37,453 bases of DNA, taken from positions 1-37,453 of IMG/VR virus record IMGVR_UViG_3300023548_000271. One strand, 5' to 3'. The stretch is from a virus. Positions 1 through 7,756 of the stretch are shown here, piece by piece. Position 1 is the first letter of the stretch. Every line of letters begins with the position of its first letter. Under the pieces are notes generated by a model, which saw only the letters and a list, made by a program, of their open reading frames with translations, ran no database searches and was not told where the DNA came from. A program made the position numbers and the translations under genes.

Positions 1-386
1 TTAATCCATCAGGGACTGAACCGCTGCCAGGAGGGCGGGGGCCGCAGTTTCCGTTCGCAGGATGCGTGGCCCAAACGAGATACGTTGGAACCCCAGATTG
101 GCAAGGATATCAAGGTCGTGTCCGCTCCAGCCCCCCTCCGGACCAATGGCAAAACTTGCCAGTTCCGACCTGCAAATCTGTTCCTTGACTGTTTTCCAAG
201 GTGTATCAGCTTCCGGGTGGAGGCAGAACAATGAGCCCGGGCGTTCGATCTTATCCAGGTGCGGGCGCCACTGAACATCTGGGATGGCGGTTCGACCACT
301 TTGTTCGGCAGCCTCCGTAACAATCCTGCGCCAGCGAGTCAGGCGGGAGACCAGTTTCTCTCCGGCAAGTTTGAGGCTTGAGCGAT
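1..386 (-). pseudogene. rsmE: rsmE 3' fragment, disrupted by prophage insertion
   Basis: This is the C-terminal part of RsmE, the SPOUT-family enzyme that methylates N3 of U1498 in 16S rRNA. The fragment holds RWRRIVTEAAEQSGR, the knot motif GPEGGW and GPRILRTETA near the C-terminus, which form the SAM-binding trefoil knot. The stop is the TAA at 1-3. About 130 codons remain out of roughly 240 in the family, and the N-terminal PUA-like RNA-binding domain is absent. The reading frame stays open to a GTG at 399, but that codon lies inside the phage end, so it is not the natural start. The gene is judged inactivated by the transposition at 387. Confidence 0.88.
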
Positions 387-427
387 TGTAACGCGACACT
401 TGGTTTTAAAGCTCGCGACACTTGGTT
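387..427. repeat. Prophage right end with two transposase-site-like direct repeats
   Basis: The end reads TGTAACGCGACACTTGG from 387, and the 14-mer CGCGACACTTGGTT occurs at 392-405 and again at 414-427. The 22-bp spacing is about two helical turns. Terminal TG and iterated binding sites are the known layout of Mu-family ends, where the transposase N-terminal domain binds. That these repeats are the binding sites is an inference. Bases 428-479 hold no gene; they separate the end from the last tail gene. Confidence 0.72.
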
Positions 428-479
428 CTAACCACCCATAGGTATTTAATCGCCCCTTAATTATGCATTTTACGGTGCA

Positions 480-830
480 TTAAACCGCATAAAAAAGTGG
501 TAAATTGAGGGTGATTCTGCGCCCGTCAGGAACGTATTCCGCCCACATCTGAAGGGTGATATGGCCGGCACTAATCTCCTCTGCGCGCACCCGAATCAGC
601 CTGATCCTGGGCTCCCATTTCAGGATTGCCTGGACCGTTTCAGCGTACAAATCGATGAGCAATGACCGGTTCACAGGCCGGTCAATCAGCTCATATAAAC
701 GGGACCCATAGTCCGGCCTCATAACCCGTGAGCCAACCGGCGTCATCAGGATATCGGTAATGCTTTGGCGCAGATGATCCAACCCGTCCAGCAGTTTTCC
801 GCTTCCCTTATCGACACCCGTCATGCTCAT
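480..830 (-). CDS. Baseplate wedge protein, gpW/gp25 family
   Basis: This 116-aa protein matches the gp25-like baseplate wedge family (P2 gpW). The N-terminal half carries the signature pattern, including ILMTPVGSRVMRPDYGS, then LIDRP, then WEPRI. It forms part of the wedge joining the sheath-proximal baseplate around the tail tube. It is the last late gene before the phage end and its start overlaps the stop of gpD by 4 bases. In P2 the equivalent gene lies between V and J, so its position after D is a rearranged order. Family assignment is firm from these motifs. Confidence 0.9.
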   Translation of the reverse strand: MSMTGVDKGSGKLLDGLDHLRQSITDILMTPVGSRVMRPDYGSRLYELIDRPVNRSLLIDLYAETVQAILKWEPRIRLIRVRAEEISAGHITLQMWAEYVPDGRRITLNLPLFYAV

Positions 831-1825
831 GTTTTCACCTTCGGTGTCTCGGCTTCAACCTTCAGCCTGTAGCCAGACTCGGCGTAAATATGCTCGATGC
901 GAGTGCATAACCACTCACCATCCACCCCGTCGCGAATGCCGTCCAGCACAATAATATCGTTGGCCTTCAGGTCCGGAATGCCGGGCATCGAGAGTCTCAG
1001 CTTGCCCTCGCCACGCTGTAATCGCTCCAGTTCTGCCGTTGCCGCAGCCGTCGCCTGGTCGAGATCAGGGAACGGATGACGCATGGTCTTGACCGGAAAA
1101 CCTGTCTTTTGGCCCACACGCACAGGCACCAGCTCAGCCTTGTCCAGATCCCTGTAATGCGCGATGACGGCAACGTATTTGTTGCGTGAGTTGTAGTCGG
1201 CACGCCAGTTTGTAATCCATTTCGCCTGGATGGGATATTTCACTTCCGCCGTTGTCCCGTCATTACGCATGACGAAACGGAATTCTCCATAGGCAGGCTT
1301 GGCCACGGCGCCATACTGCTCCGCCAGGCGCGTGACAAAGTTCAGATCCGACTCCTCTGTCTGGTCACGGTGCGGAACGACAACATCAGCCAGGGCCTTG
1401 TCCGTTATAGCCTCCAGGCTATATTTTTTAGCCACCTCATCCATGATCCGGCCGATGGTTGTGTCATGATACGTGGCTGTCTTTGGCGCTTTCATTTCGG
1501 TCAGCATCTTGGCCGCAGTGGCCTGCACAATCATCCGGAACGGCGGGCCGGTTAGCACGTACTCGTCTGCAGCATATGTCCCGACCTTGAGCATTGTATC
1601 CTCCGGCTCGATGTAACCAAGCCATAGCTCCAGCTTTTTACCGAGGGGAGGAATCGGCGTCTTGCCGCCCTTGTCATTAACCGTGAACGTCAGCGTGTCC
1701 GGTCTGCCAGTGGATTCATCGACCGCACGCAGCGTTACCAGGCGATCCATGAGCGCCCCGGTGATGTCCACATCATCAGCGACGATGACGAAGCCAGGGC
1801 GGTAACCCGGAACGCTCAGAGCCAC
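827..1825 (-). CDS. Tail hub protein, phage late control gene D family
   Basis: This 332-aa protein resembles P2 gpD, the hub/spike-base protein equivalent to T4 gp27. Recognisable features are the N-terminal FVIVADDVDITG strand, LELWLGYIEP, and the central HRDQTEESDLNFVTRLAEQYG segment typical of the family. It should form the central hub carrying the spike (V and PAAR) at the tube tip. It overlaps tail protein X by 10 bases and gpW by 4, consistent with one late tail operon. Length is close to the usual 330-390 aa. Confidence 0.92.
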   Translation of the reverse strand: MALSVPGYRPGFVIVADDVDITGALMDRLVTLRAVDESTGRPDTLTFTVNDKGGKTPIPPLGKKLELWLGYIEPEDTMLKVGTYAADEYVLTGPPFRMIVQATAAKMLTEMKAPKTATYHDTTIGRIMDEVAKKYSLEAITDKALADVVVPHRDQTEESDLNFVTRLAEQYGAVAKPAYGEFRFVMRNDGTTAEVKYPIQAKWITNWRADYNSRNKYVAVIAHYRDLDKAELVPVRVGQKTGFPVKTMRHPFPDLDQATAAATAELERLQRGEGKLRLSMPGIPDLKANDIIVLDGIRDGVDGEWLCTRIEHIYAESGYRLKVEAETPKVKT

Positions 1826-2028
1826 AGCGGCCTGCCTTGCCCGGCCGTACGCCTGGCGATCTCCGGCAGTTTGATCTCAACGCCCATTGGTAGGTCGGGA
1901 CCGAGGTCCGCAAGTCCCGGATTATGCGCCAGCACGGTTTCGACCGTCTTGTCCAGATGACCGTAGACGCGCCAGCAGATCAGGTCCAGGCGGTCGGTAT
2001 CATTGGTGCGATAGAGCGTGTCAGGCAT
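1816..2028 (-). CDS. Tail protein X (P2 gpX family, LysM-like)
   Basis: This 70-aa protein has the gpX pattern: YRTNDTDRLDLICWRVYG, then VLAHNPGLADLGPDLPMG and an IKLPE end. The fold is LysM-like. In P2-type tails gpX is a small essential tail protein encoded between U and D, exactly as here. The start is at 2028; it overlaps the end of gpU by 8 bases and its own end overlaps gpD by 10. Confidence 0.92.
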   Translation of the reverse strand: MPDTLYRTNDTDRLDLICWRVYGHLDKTVETVLAHNPGLADLGPDLPMGVEIKLPEIARRTAGQGRPLWL

Positions 2029-2416
2029 GCTCGTCTCCGAACCGTTTCAGCTCCAGCCTGAACTCCTGCTTTCTGGGAATGCCGCCTTCGAGGAACACGG
2101 TCTGGGTCTCCTCAATGCGCGTGATGCTGAACTGCCCGTAATGGTTTCCATGCCCGTCAACCAGGACCAGGGGCTTGCCATCTCCGGCCTGTTTACGCAT
2201 CTTTTCGACCTGCTCCAAACCGCCTTTATAGGTAGGGTAAACAGATCCCTCCAGGACAATTACGTCGTTACCCAGGCCGGTGAATTGCAGCGCCGGATTG
2301 TTCCATAACCGCTTCTGGTCAGGCCACTGGAATTCGGTGGTGCGTCGCAGCTGCTGATATGCAGCCGAGTCGATGGAGAATCTGTAATCTCCCAACGCCA
2401 TCATCATTTCAGCCAT
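2021..2416 (-). CDS. Tail protein U (P2 gpU family)
   Basis: This 131-aa protein fits the P2 gpU family. The family pattern is seen in MMALGDYRFSIDSAAYQQL, the stretch ending WPDQKRLWNNPALQF and the YKGGLEQVEKMR helix, followed by the IEETQTVFLEGGIPRKQEF strand. gpU is a tail completion protein acting at the end of the tube. It sits between an unassigned gene and gpX, with overlaps on both sides, in the P2 order U-X-D. Confidence 0.92.
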   Translation of the reverse strand: MAEMMMALGDYRFSIDSAAYQQLRRTTEFQWPDQKRLWNNPALQFTGLGNDVIVLEGSVYPTYKGGLEQVEKMRKQAGDGKPLVLVDGHGNHYGQFSITRIEETQTVFLEGGIPRKQEFRLELKRFGDEHA

Positions 2417-2828
2417 CGAGGCCGCTCCGGATCAATGCGGTGACAGCTTCTTTCGCAAGATCAACCGACCCCTCCCTGACCAGCCGCGCCAGTCGCCCGC
2501 CCCAGGTCTCTCCGGACCTGACGCCATCCGGGACGGCGTTCAGAATATCGAGGCCGGAGGAGGTCAGCACACAATCGGTAAACCCCAACGGCGGCCGTTT
2601 ACCTCCAGCGCGTATATAGCCGCTCTCAATCAGCCACTCGATCGTCGCAAAGGCTATCTCCGCCTCTTTCGACCGATGGCCGTCCGGAGTAATGACAGCG
2701 CCGTAATCATCGATTTCCTGGTGCCCGCTCAACACCCTTACATCGAGCGACACCTTCACCGGAAACGCGGCGTACAGGCGGCTTAGAACATCGGCCGTAT
2801 AGCTGTTGAAAAGGTCTATGTTAGTCAT
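2409..2828 (-). CDS. Conserved phage protein of unknown function between tape measure and gpU
   Basis: This is a 139-aa protein starting MTNIDLFNSYTADVLSRLY. The ATG at 2828 is chosen because a GAGAGGA ribosome site lies just upstream and the start overlaps the tape-measure stop by 8 bases; the frame extends upstream but only as a shadow of the tape measure gene. The middle (EAEIAFATIEWLIESGYIRA, then a short glycine-rich turn and VLTSSGLDILNAVP) looks like a winged-helix layout. The C-terminal third is helical. P2 has no gene here. I recognise the general type from other prophages but cannot name a function. Confidence 0.8.
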   Translation of the reverse strand: MTNIDLFNSYTADVLSRLYAAFPVKVSLDVRVLSGHQEIDDYGAVITPDGHRSKEAEIAFATIEWLIESGYIRAGGKRPPLGFTDCVLTSSGLDILNAVPDGVRSGETWGGRLARLVREGSVDLAKEAVTALIRSGLDG

Positions 2829-5076
2829 AGAGCCGTCCTCTCCGCTCGGCCTCATAGCGATACAGGCTGTCGGCCATCGCCTGCTCAACCTGATCGCGTA
2901 CCTGGCTGGCAAGGGACCGCTCGTCCATGCCGGGGGCTGCATGGATAATAATATCCCCAATACTGATATTAAGTGGCGGTAGAGGTGCAGCGGCCGCCGG
3001 CGAAACGGCCGCCGAGGCCGCAATGGTTGCTGCGGCAGCGGCAGTCTTGAGCGGTTGCATGACGGGCTGCATCTTGACAGTGATGCCTTCTTCCCCGCCA
3101 AAGAAGCTTGAGATCGATCCCCCGATCTTTTTGCCGAACTCGGCCACCAGCTTGAAGGGGTCGCTGATCTTCTCCCAGATTGCACCAATCCATGCGACAA
3201 ACTTCTCCCAATACGGCTTGATCGGCTCCCATATTGTCAGGAAAAAACCCTTTACCTTTTCCCAGTTGGCGATCACCAGACCCGCAACCAGTGCAATGCC
3301 GCCAACAATCAGTCCAACAGGACTGCTCATGAAGGCGATCGACATGGCACGCACGCCGCCTATCACCATCGGTATAACTTTCGTTGCCAGGCCCATAAGC
3401 ATGGGGCCTGCGCTTTTCAGGGCGCCTCCCAGGGCGAAGGCTCGCGTCGCGATGGCCGCACCGATGACGCGGGCCTTGTAGAGAAGCAGAGCCGCATTGG
3501 TCCGGAGCGTTGAAATCCTGAAGAAATCAAGGACACCCTTTCCCGTTAGCCATACATCCGAAAGCAACGTGCCGGCGTATTTGGCAGCTACGGTCCATGT
3601 CGTCAATCCAATAAAGCCAACAGTCGCGCCTCCGATCACCTTGCCGAGGGCTGGATACTCTTCAACGAGCCTGCCGACCCATGCAGCCCCGGAAGACAGC
3701 GGCTCCAGCACCATGTTCAGGCCAGGCAGCAACGTGTTTGCAATGGCATCTCCGACGAGGCGGATGTTTTTGGTCGTCTTGCTCCATTGCCCTGCCGGGT
3801 CTTGCAGAAACAGCTCATAGTTTTTATCGATAATGTTCCTGGATCCCTGAGCAACGTCATCCTGGGCGCGTCTGAGAGCCTTGAGCTTCTGGCCAAGCAG
3901 GACTACGCCCCTGATGCCCTCTTCGCCAAAGGCTTTCTGCAGGCGGTCGATCGTTTCCTGATCCAGATTATCGAATCCGCCGATAACATCGGAGAGGTTC
4001 TGCAGGGTGGCGATGAAGTCCAGACCTCCGCTGGCGTCCCTTTCAATCCCGAAGCCAAACTCTTCCGCCCCCTTGGAGAGCTGCCGGAAAGTGGCTGCCA
4101 GGGCCATGCCGGCCCTTGAACCCTGAAGCCCGGATGTGTTGAGCATACCCAGCAGGGTTAGCCCCTGCTCAAGGTTCATGTTGTACTGGGCGAGTGCCGG
4201 AGCGGCAAGCTTCATCGATTCGCCGAGCTGTCCGAAATCGCGGATCTGGAACTTGAACTGCGTCTTGGTCAACAGTTCGCCAATGCGTGTCAGCCGCTCC
4301 TGCACGCCGCCTTCCAGGCTGCCGCCCAGGTTGTTGAAAACAGTCGCCACGACTTCGCCCACTGTTTCCGGCACGCCGCTCGTGATCGTGGCCACCCTGT
4401 GCACGACTTCCGAGCCGACCCTGGAGGCGCTGGCCTCCAGGCCGGCAGAATTCAGGGCATACTCGATATCGATGAGTTCAGTTTCTGTAGCCAGGCTCTT
4501 GCGGGCAAAATTCAATGCATGGCGGCTGGATTCCTTGAGGGCCTTGGCGGTGTCCTCGGCATTGATCACCGTGCGAAGACGCACCTTCGCTGTTGCAAAC
4601 TCCATCGCCCCCCGGACCGGCTTGCTTAAGGCATAGGCCGCGCCCATCATCCCCAGGGCCTTGCCGCGCAGCTCTCCCCGAAGGGCTCTGTTTCGCTGAC
4701 GTTGTTCGATCCTTTTCAGCGTCCGGTCCGCTCTTTCGGCGGCATCCTTGAGGCGTCTTTGTTCGCGGACTACGTCTCCGATTTGGATGCCGTAACTTCG
4801 CGCGGCTCGCTTGGCCTCCCTGTATCGGCGGCTGACTTCAGCAATGCCACGATTCAGGCGCTCGCTGGAATAGCCGAGAGCAGCCTGCCGGGCTTTAAGT
4901 TGATCGAGAGTTGTCTTATACTTGATGACATCGGAGGCAAGCGACTCGCCCAGCCTGGCTTTCTTGAGCGCCCTGCCAAGCCTGGCGCTCTTTTCCTCGA
5001 TCGTCTTAAAGGACCCGCCGACGCTGCTGGCAACGGACGCCCCGATAACGATACCGAGAGCGAGGGATTTAGGCAT
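2821..5076 (-). CDS. Tail tape measure protein
   Basis: At 751 aa this is the largest tail gene. Residues ~20-150 are charged, Arg/Lys-rich and coiled-coil-like. Residues ~165-430 match the TP901-type tape measure core (FATAKVRLRTVINAED, LNTSGLQGSRAGMALAATFR, FGEEGIRGVVLL). Several hydrophobic Gly/Ala-rich segments follow at ~475-610, and the end is a basic tail. The protein sets tail length and is thought to pass down the tube during DNA delivery. It follows the E/E' chaperone pair, as in P2 and lambda. The upstream 220 bases carry an antisense gene whose ATG overlaps this start codon. Confidence 0.93.
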   Translation of the reverse strand: MPKSLALGIVIGASVASSVGGSFKTIEEKSARLGRALKKARLGESLASDVIKYKTTLDQLKARQAALGYSSERLNRGIAEVSRRYREAKRAARSYGIQIGDVVREQRRLKDAAERADRTLKRIEQRQRNRALRGELRGKALGMMGAAYALSKPVRGAMEFATAKVRLRTVINAEDTAKALKESSRHALNFARKSLATETELIDIEYALNSAGLEASASRVGSEVVHRVATITSGVPETVGEVVATVFNNLGGSLEGGVQERLTRIGELLTKTQFKFQIRDFGQLGESMKLAAPALAQYNMNLEQGLTLLGMLNTSGLQGSRAGMALAATFRQLSKGAEEFGFGIERDASGGLDFIATLQNLSDVIGGFDNLDQETIDRLQKAFGEEGIRGVVLLGQKLKALRRAQDDVAQGSRNIIDKNYELFLQDPAGQWSKTTKNIRLVGDAIANTLLPGLNMVLEPLSSGAAWVGRLVEEYPALGKVIGGATVGFIGLTTWTVAAKYAGTLLSDVWLTGKGVLDFFRISTLRTNAALLLYKARVIGAAIATRAFALGGALKSAGPMLMGLATKVIPMVIGGVRAMSIAFMSSPVGLIVGGIALVAGLVIANWEKVKGFFLTIWEPIKPYWEKFVAWIGAIWEKISDPFKLVAEFGKKIGGSISSFFGGEEGITVKMQPVMQPLKTAAAAATIAASAAVSPAAAAPLPPLNISIGDIIIHAAPGMDERSLASQVRDQVEQAMADSLYRYEAERRGRLYD

Positions 5077-5380
5077 GGTTTCCTACGCCATCCACAAAGA
5101 GATCACCGAGATCGAACATGGCGACATGGCAATCGCTTTCTGGCGCCTTGCCCTCGGCATCACATTCGGTTTGTGGTTTGCAGTCACGCAACTCATCACC
5201 TCCGGGATCGATTCAATCACAACCATGCTCGTCGGCTTTTTTTTCGGCTGGCTGTTCTGGTGGCTGGCCTGGCTCCCGGCCGCGGTGCTGGTGACTACAT
5301 TCCGCGCCCTGGCGCGTCTTTCGGGATGGTTTGAAGCCAGTCCACCAGCTCATCCGTCTCAAGCTCCAAAATCTCTTTAA
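5075..5380 (+). CDS. Small two-TM membrane protein, antisense in the tail operon
   Basis: This 101-aa reading frame is on the strand opposite to all surrounding tail genes. After a charged N-terminus (KEITEIEHGD) there are two strong hydrophobic segments, residues ~22-42 and ~50-72, the second rich in Phe and Trp, then a basic-to-Pro-rich tail. The codons are GC-rich at third positions, which favours real coding. The ATG shares two bases with the tape measure start, and the 3' end overlaps E' antisense. I do not recognise the family. A lysogen-expressed membrane protein, such as a superinfection-exclusion type, is possible but unproven. Confidence 0.6.
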   Translation: MVSYAIHKEITEIEHGDMAIAFWRLALGITFGLWFAVTQLITSGIDSITTMLVGFFFGWLFWWLAWLPAAVLVTTFRALARLSGWFEASPPAHPSQAPKSL

Positions 5381-5411
5381 GTCCCCAGCCCGTATAACGG
5401 GCCAAAACCAT
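5295..5411 (-). CDS. Tail assembly chaperone E' (GpE family, frameshift extension)
   Basis: This short frame (38 codons from ATG 5411) encodes YTGWGLKEILELETDELVDW, the compact pattern of the P2 GpE-prime family. It lies in the -1 frame relative to E, and the frame is open back through the T TTT TTG site at 5450-5444. It is therefore most likely made as the C-terminal part of a 129-residue E+E' fusion by -1 slippage. The TAATG overlap with the E stop would also allow separate initiation. In P2-like tails E and E+E' chaperone the tape measure protein, whose gene follows. Confidence 0.85.
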   Translation of the reverse strand: MVLARYTGWGLKEILELETDELVDWLQTIPKDAPGRGM

Positions 5412-5683
5412 TACCGCCCGCCGGCAGTCGGCCGGCGTTCCTCCAAAAAACCCTGGTAGACCTCCTGGAGCGCCTGGTAATCAGCAAGATCCATCGTCTC
5501 CAGCGCCTCCGGCGGTAATTCAGTCAGATTACTGAACAGGCGTAGCTCCTTCCGGGCATCCGAGCCGGCGCCATCCGTGGCCAGGATGTCCCGCACCTTG
5601 GGCCGGCGCATCCTCAGCGATGAGACCTTCGTTCCATCCACTTCGATAGGGTACTTCAGATCGACCCTGGCAGCCTTATCCAT
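5411..5683 (-). CDS. Tail assembly chaperone E (Mu gp41/P2 gpE-like)
   Basis: This 90-aa protein lies between tube protein FII and the tape measure gene, the normal position of the tail assembly chaperone. It has the family features YPIEVDGTKVSSLRMRRPKV, and the LTELPPEALETMDLADYQ helix. A good AAGGA ribosome site precedes the ATG at 5683. Near its 3' end is the slippery heptamer at 5450-5444 that leads to the longer E+E' product. The unshifted product would be the major form. Confidence 0.9.
   Translation of the reverse strand: MDKAARVDLKYPIEVDGTKVSSLRMRRPKVRDILATDGAGSDARKELRLFSNLTELPPEALETMDLADYQALQEVYQGFLEERRPTAGGR
5444..5450 (-). promoter_or_regulatory. Programmed -1 ribosomal frameshift site T TTT TTG
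   Basis: Read on the minus strand, E ends ...GGT TTT TTG GAG GAA, so T TTT TTG sits in the phase needed for -1 slippage. This is the same heptamer known for P2 E+E'. After the shift the frame continues without a stop for 49 codons into E' and ends at 5295. The E stop itself lies 31 bases downstream of the slip site. Site, phase and downstream product all agree. Confidence 0.85.
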
Positions 5684-5686
5684 TCC

Positions 5687-6193
5687 TTACACCCCCAGGG
5701 CGGCGCGCATGGCGGCGAGTTGGTCCTGGCCGTTGACGATGCGTTTCATGTTGCGCACATCAATCTCATGGATAACCTGGCCGCCGTGGGTGAGCTTGTA
5801 ATAGACGCATGCCACGGCGCACTTCAGCGTGGACGGTTCGCCCGCCTTCCAGGCGCCGTAATCCGCCTCCTTGACCTTGCCCTCGATGTTGGCGATGACG
5901 CCGGTTTCCACCCCGTCCTCGGACCGCAGGGAGCCCCGGAAAGTCAGTCGGGTCTGGGTGTTGCCCGGCACAATGCCCCACAGCTTCAGGACATCGGCAT
6001 CAACGGCGCGGAGCGAGAAATCACACTCCAGCTTTTCCATGCCCATATCGATCTCGACCGGGCAATCCATGCCGCCGGCCCGGAACTCATCCGTTTTTAC
6101 CGTGAGCTTGGGCAGCGTTATTTCCTCGACCTTGCCAGCGTAACCGCGGCCGTCCACAAACAGATTTATATTTCTGAGTACGTCTCCAATCAT
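5687..6193 (-). CDS. Major tail tube protein FII
   Basis: This 168-aa protein matches the P2 FII tube family. It begins MIGDVLRNINLFVDGRGYAG and continues with KLTVKTDEFRAGGMDCPVEI and the strands of the tube fold. It polymerises as stacked rings inside the sheath and forms the DNA channel. The start at 6193 overlaps the sheath stop (ATGA), so tube and sheath are translationally coupled in the usual FI-FII order. Length is typical. Confidence 0.94.
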   Translation of the reverse strand: MIGDVLRNINLFVDGRGYAGKVEEITLPKLTVKTDEFRAGGMDCPVEIDMGMEKLECDFSLRAVDADVLKLWGIVPGNTQTRLTFRGSLRSEDGVETGVIANIEGKVKEADYGAWKAGEPSTLKCAVACVYYKLTHGGQVIHEIDVRNMKRIVNGQDQLAAMRAALGV

Positions 6194-7581
6194 GATGCAA
6201 CAACCTCCGTGAGATAATCACCGACCAGGTGCGAGCGGAATGTGATGTGCTCGGCCGGGTACGGCGGGGTAAATTCGAAGTCGAAGTAGACCTTGCCGTC
6301 GGCAATCTGATCCGGCGTGTTCAGGTCAGGGTCGGCATAGCACCTGCCGCCCAGGATGGCTCCGACCTCCTGAAGATGGCGCAAGTAGGCGTTCACGCCC
6401 TCGACCACATCCTCGATATAGGTGCGCGTGATGTTGCGGTCCACGGCCCACAGGTGCACCAGCATCAGGCTCTCGTTGATCATGTCGGCAGTTCGCCGTA
6501 CGGACAGGAAAGCCCACTTGGGATCCGAACTGCAGTTGCGGTTGCCCCAGAGCCTGTAGCCTTCCTGGTTGATGACCGTTGCCACCTCGTTCTCGTTGAG
6601 GTAGTTGGCACGTGTGTTGGCGTCGCCGAAGGCGAAGTCGATCGGCCGGTCGACGCCGGAGATGCCGTTGATTTCCAGATTCGACGGGCTCCACCAGAAG
6701 CCGCGGTCGTTATCGCTCCTGGCGATCAGTCCGGCCACCCGCGGGGACATCGGCTGGCTCACATAATCGTTGATGTTCGGATCGAACACCTGGACGTGCG
6801 GATCCACGATGTACACACGCGCCGAACCAAAGAGGTTCCGGTATGCGATGGCATCCGCATCCGTGGTGTTCGGGCCATCGGCGATAATGACGGCCTTGAG
6901 CCGGTCGGCGATGCCTTGCATCTCGCTCACCAGGGCCTGCTGATGTGACCAGCCTGGCGCGATGAGCAGGCGTGGTGTCAGGCCAAGGGCGGTGTTGCTG
7001 GCCTCCAGTCCGTGCACGCCGGTATAGGCGCCCGTGGCCGCATCGACGCCGCCGACCATGTCGGCCAGCACGACAGCCGTATCGTCGGGTTTGTCGTAGC
7101 CGATATTGACCGTGGCGCCGGCGGCGATGCCGCCCGTGGCAAGCCTGGTCACGACGCCCGTATCGGTGTCAATCGTGTAATCCGTGCCCTCGACGTAGGT
7201 GGTGGCCAGGTCCTGGCTCTTTACCACCACATTCAGGTTGTAGGCATCGGGAAGCGTCAGCGTGTCGAGCGTGGCGTCAAACACGTAGTCCGCCGGCGCC
7301 ACCGCGACCTTGTGAACGGCCGGATCCAGCACATTGATCACCACCACCATCGCCCCTGCCTGGTCAAAGATGGCCTCCAGGGCGTCCGGGATGGTGCCGA
7401 TTCCCTTGCCGAACTGCTTCACCGCCTCGCGGCGCGATCCGGCGATCAGCGTGGGCGTATTGACCGGGCCCTTGGGGGCCGTGCCCACCAGGCCGATGAC
7501 GCTGGTTTTAACGGTGCGGATCGATCGGATACCATCATCGATCTCGACAACTTCGATTCCATGTAAAAATTGTTCAGGCAT
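6190..7581 (-). CDS. Contractile tail sheath protein FI
   Basis: This 463-aa protein is a P2 FI/Mu L type sheath subunit. The N-terminus (FLHGIEVVEIDDGIRSIRTV, then VIGLVGTAPKGP) and the C-terminal domain (RRTADMINESLMLVHLWAVD, PPYPAEHITF) are classic. The middle insert (~90-190) with the TGVVTRLATGGI region is the variable outer domain. It contracts around the tube during injection. Preceded by the small DUF2635 gene and followed by FII. Confidence 0.95.
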   Translation of the reverse strand: MPEQFLHGIEVVEIDDGIRSIRTVKTSVIGLVGTAPKGPVNTPTLIAGSRREAVKQFGKGIGTIPDALEAIFDQAGAMVVVINVLDPAVHKVAVAPADYVFDATLDTLTLPDAYNLNVVVKSQDLATTYVEGTDYTIDTDTGVVTRLATGGIAAGATVNIGYDKPDDTAVVLADMVGGVDAATGAYTGVHGLEASNTALGLTPRLLIAPGWSHQQALVSEMQGIADRLKAVIIADGPNTTDADAIAYRNLFGSARVYIVDPHVQVFDPNINDYVSQPMSPRVAGLIARSDNDRGFWWSPSNLEINGISGVDRPIDFAFGDANTRANYLNENEVATVINQEGYRLWGNRNCSSDPKWAFLSVRRTADMINESLMLVHLWAVDRNITRTYIEDVVEGVNAYLRHLQEVGAILGGRCYADPDLNTPDQIADGKVYFDFEFTPPYPAEHITFRSHLVGDYLTEVVAS

Positions 7582-7584
7582 GGC

Positions 7585-7746
7585 TTACTCCTTGTTGCCG
7601 GCTGTCTTTGAGCCGGCCTTTTTCTTTTCGGGTTTCTGGACAAGATGACCGGAGAGCAGCCGCCACTTGGCCTGGCGTTCGGGCATCTCCACCAAGGCTT
7701 TCCTGGCGTGGTTGTCAAAAGGTTTCTTCACAACGTATTCGGGCAT
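7585..7746 (-). CDS. DUF2635-type small phage protein
   Basis: This 53-aa frame starts MPEYVVKKPFDNHARKALVE and ends in a lysine-rich tail (KPEKKKAGSKTAGNKE). A small protein of this kind immediately before the sheath gene is common in Mu-like phages (DUF2635). It probably has a tail-assembly role, though none is established. The TAA stop falls inside the sheath gene's ribosome site region, implying coupling. The basic tail fits electrostatic binding to the sheath or baseplate, which is inference. Confidence 0.8.
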   Translation of the reverse strand: MPEYVVKKPFDNHARKALVEMPERQAKWRLLSGHLVQKPEKKKAGSKTAGNKE

Positions 7747-7756
7747 GGCGCACTCC

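Noticed and set aside
387-399. Natural start codon (GTG 399) for rsmE
   Set aside because: The GTG lies in the phage end sequence; the retained protein lacks the N-terminal domain.
2829-3200. Upstream extension of the 2409-2828 gene
   Set aside because: Entirely inside the tape measure gene in another frame with Arg/Pro/Ser-rich shadow sequence.
6229-6948. 239-codon plus-strand open frame
   Set aside because: Antisense to the tail sheath gene with Val/Asp/His-biased shadow composition.
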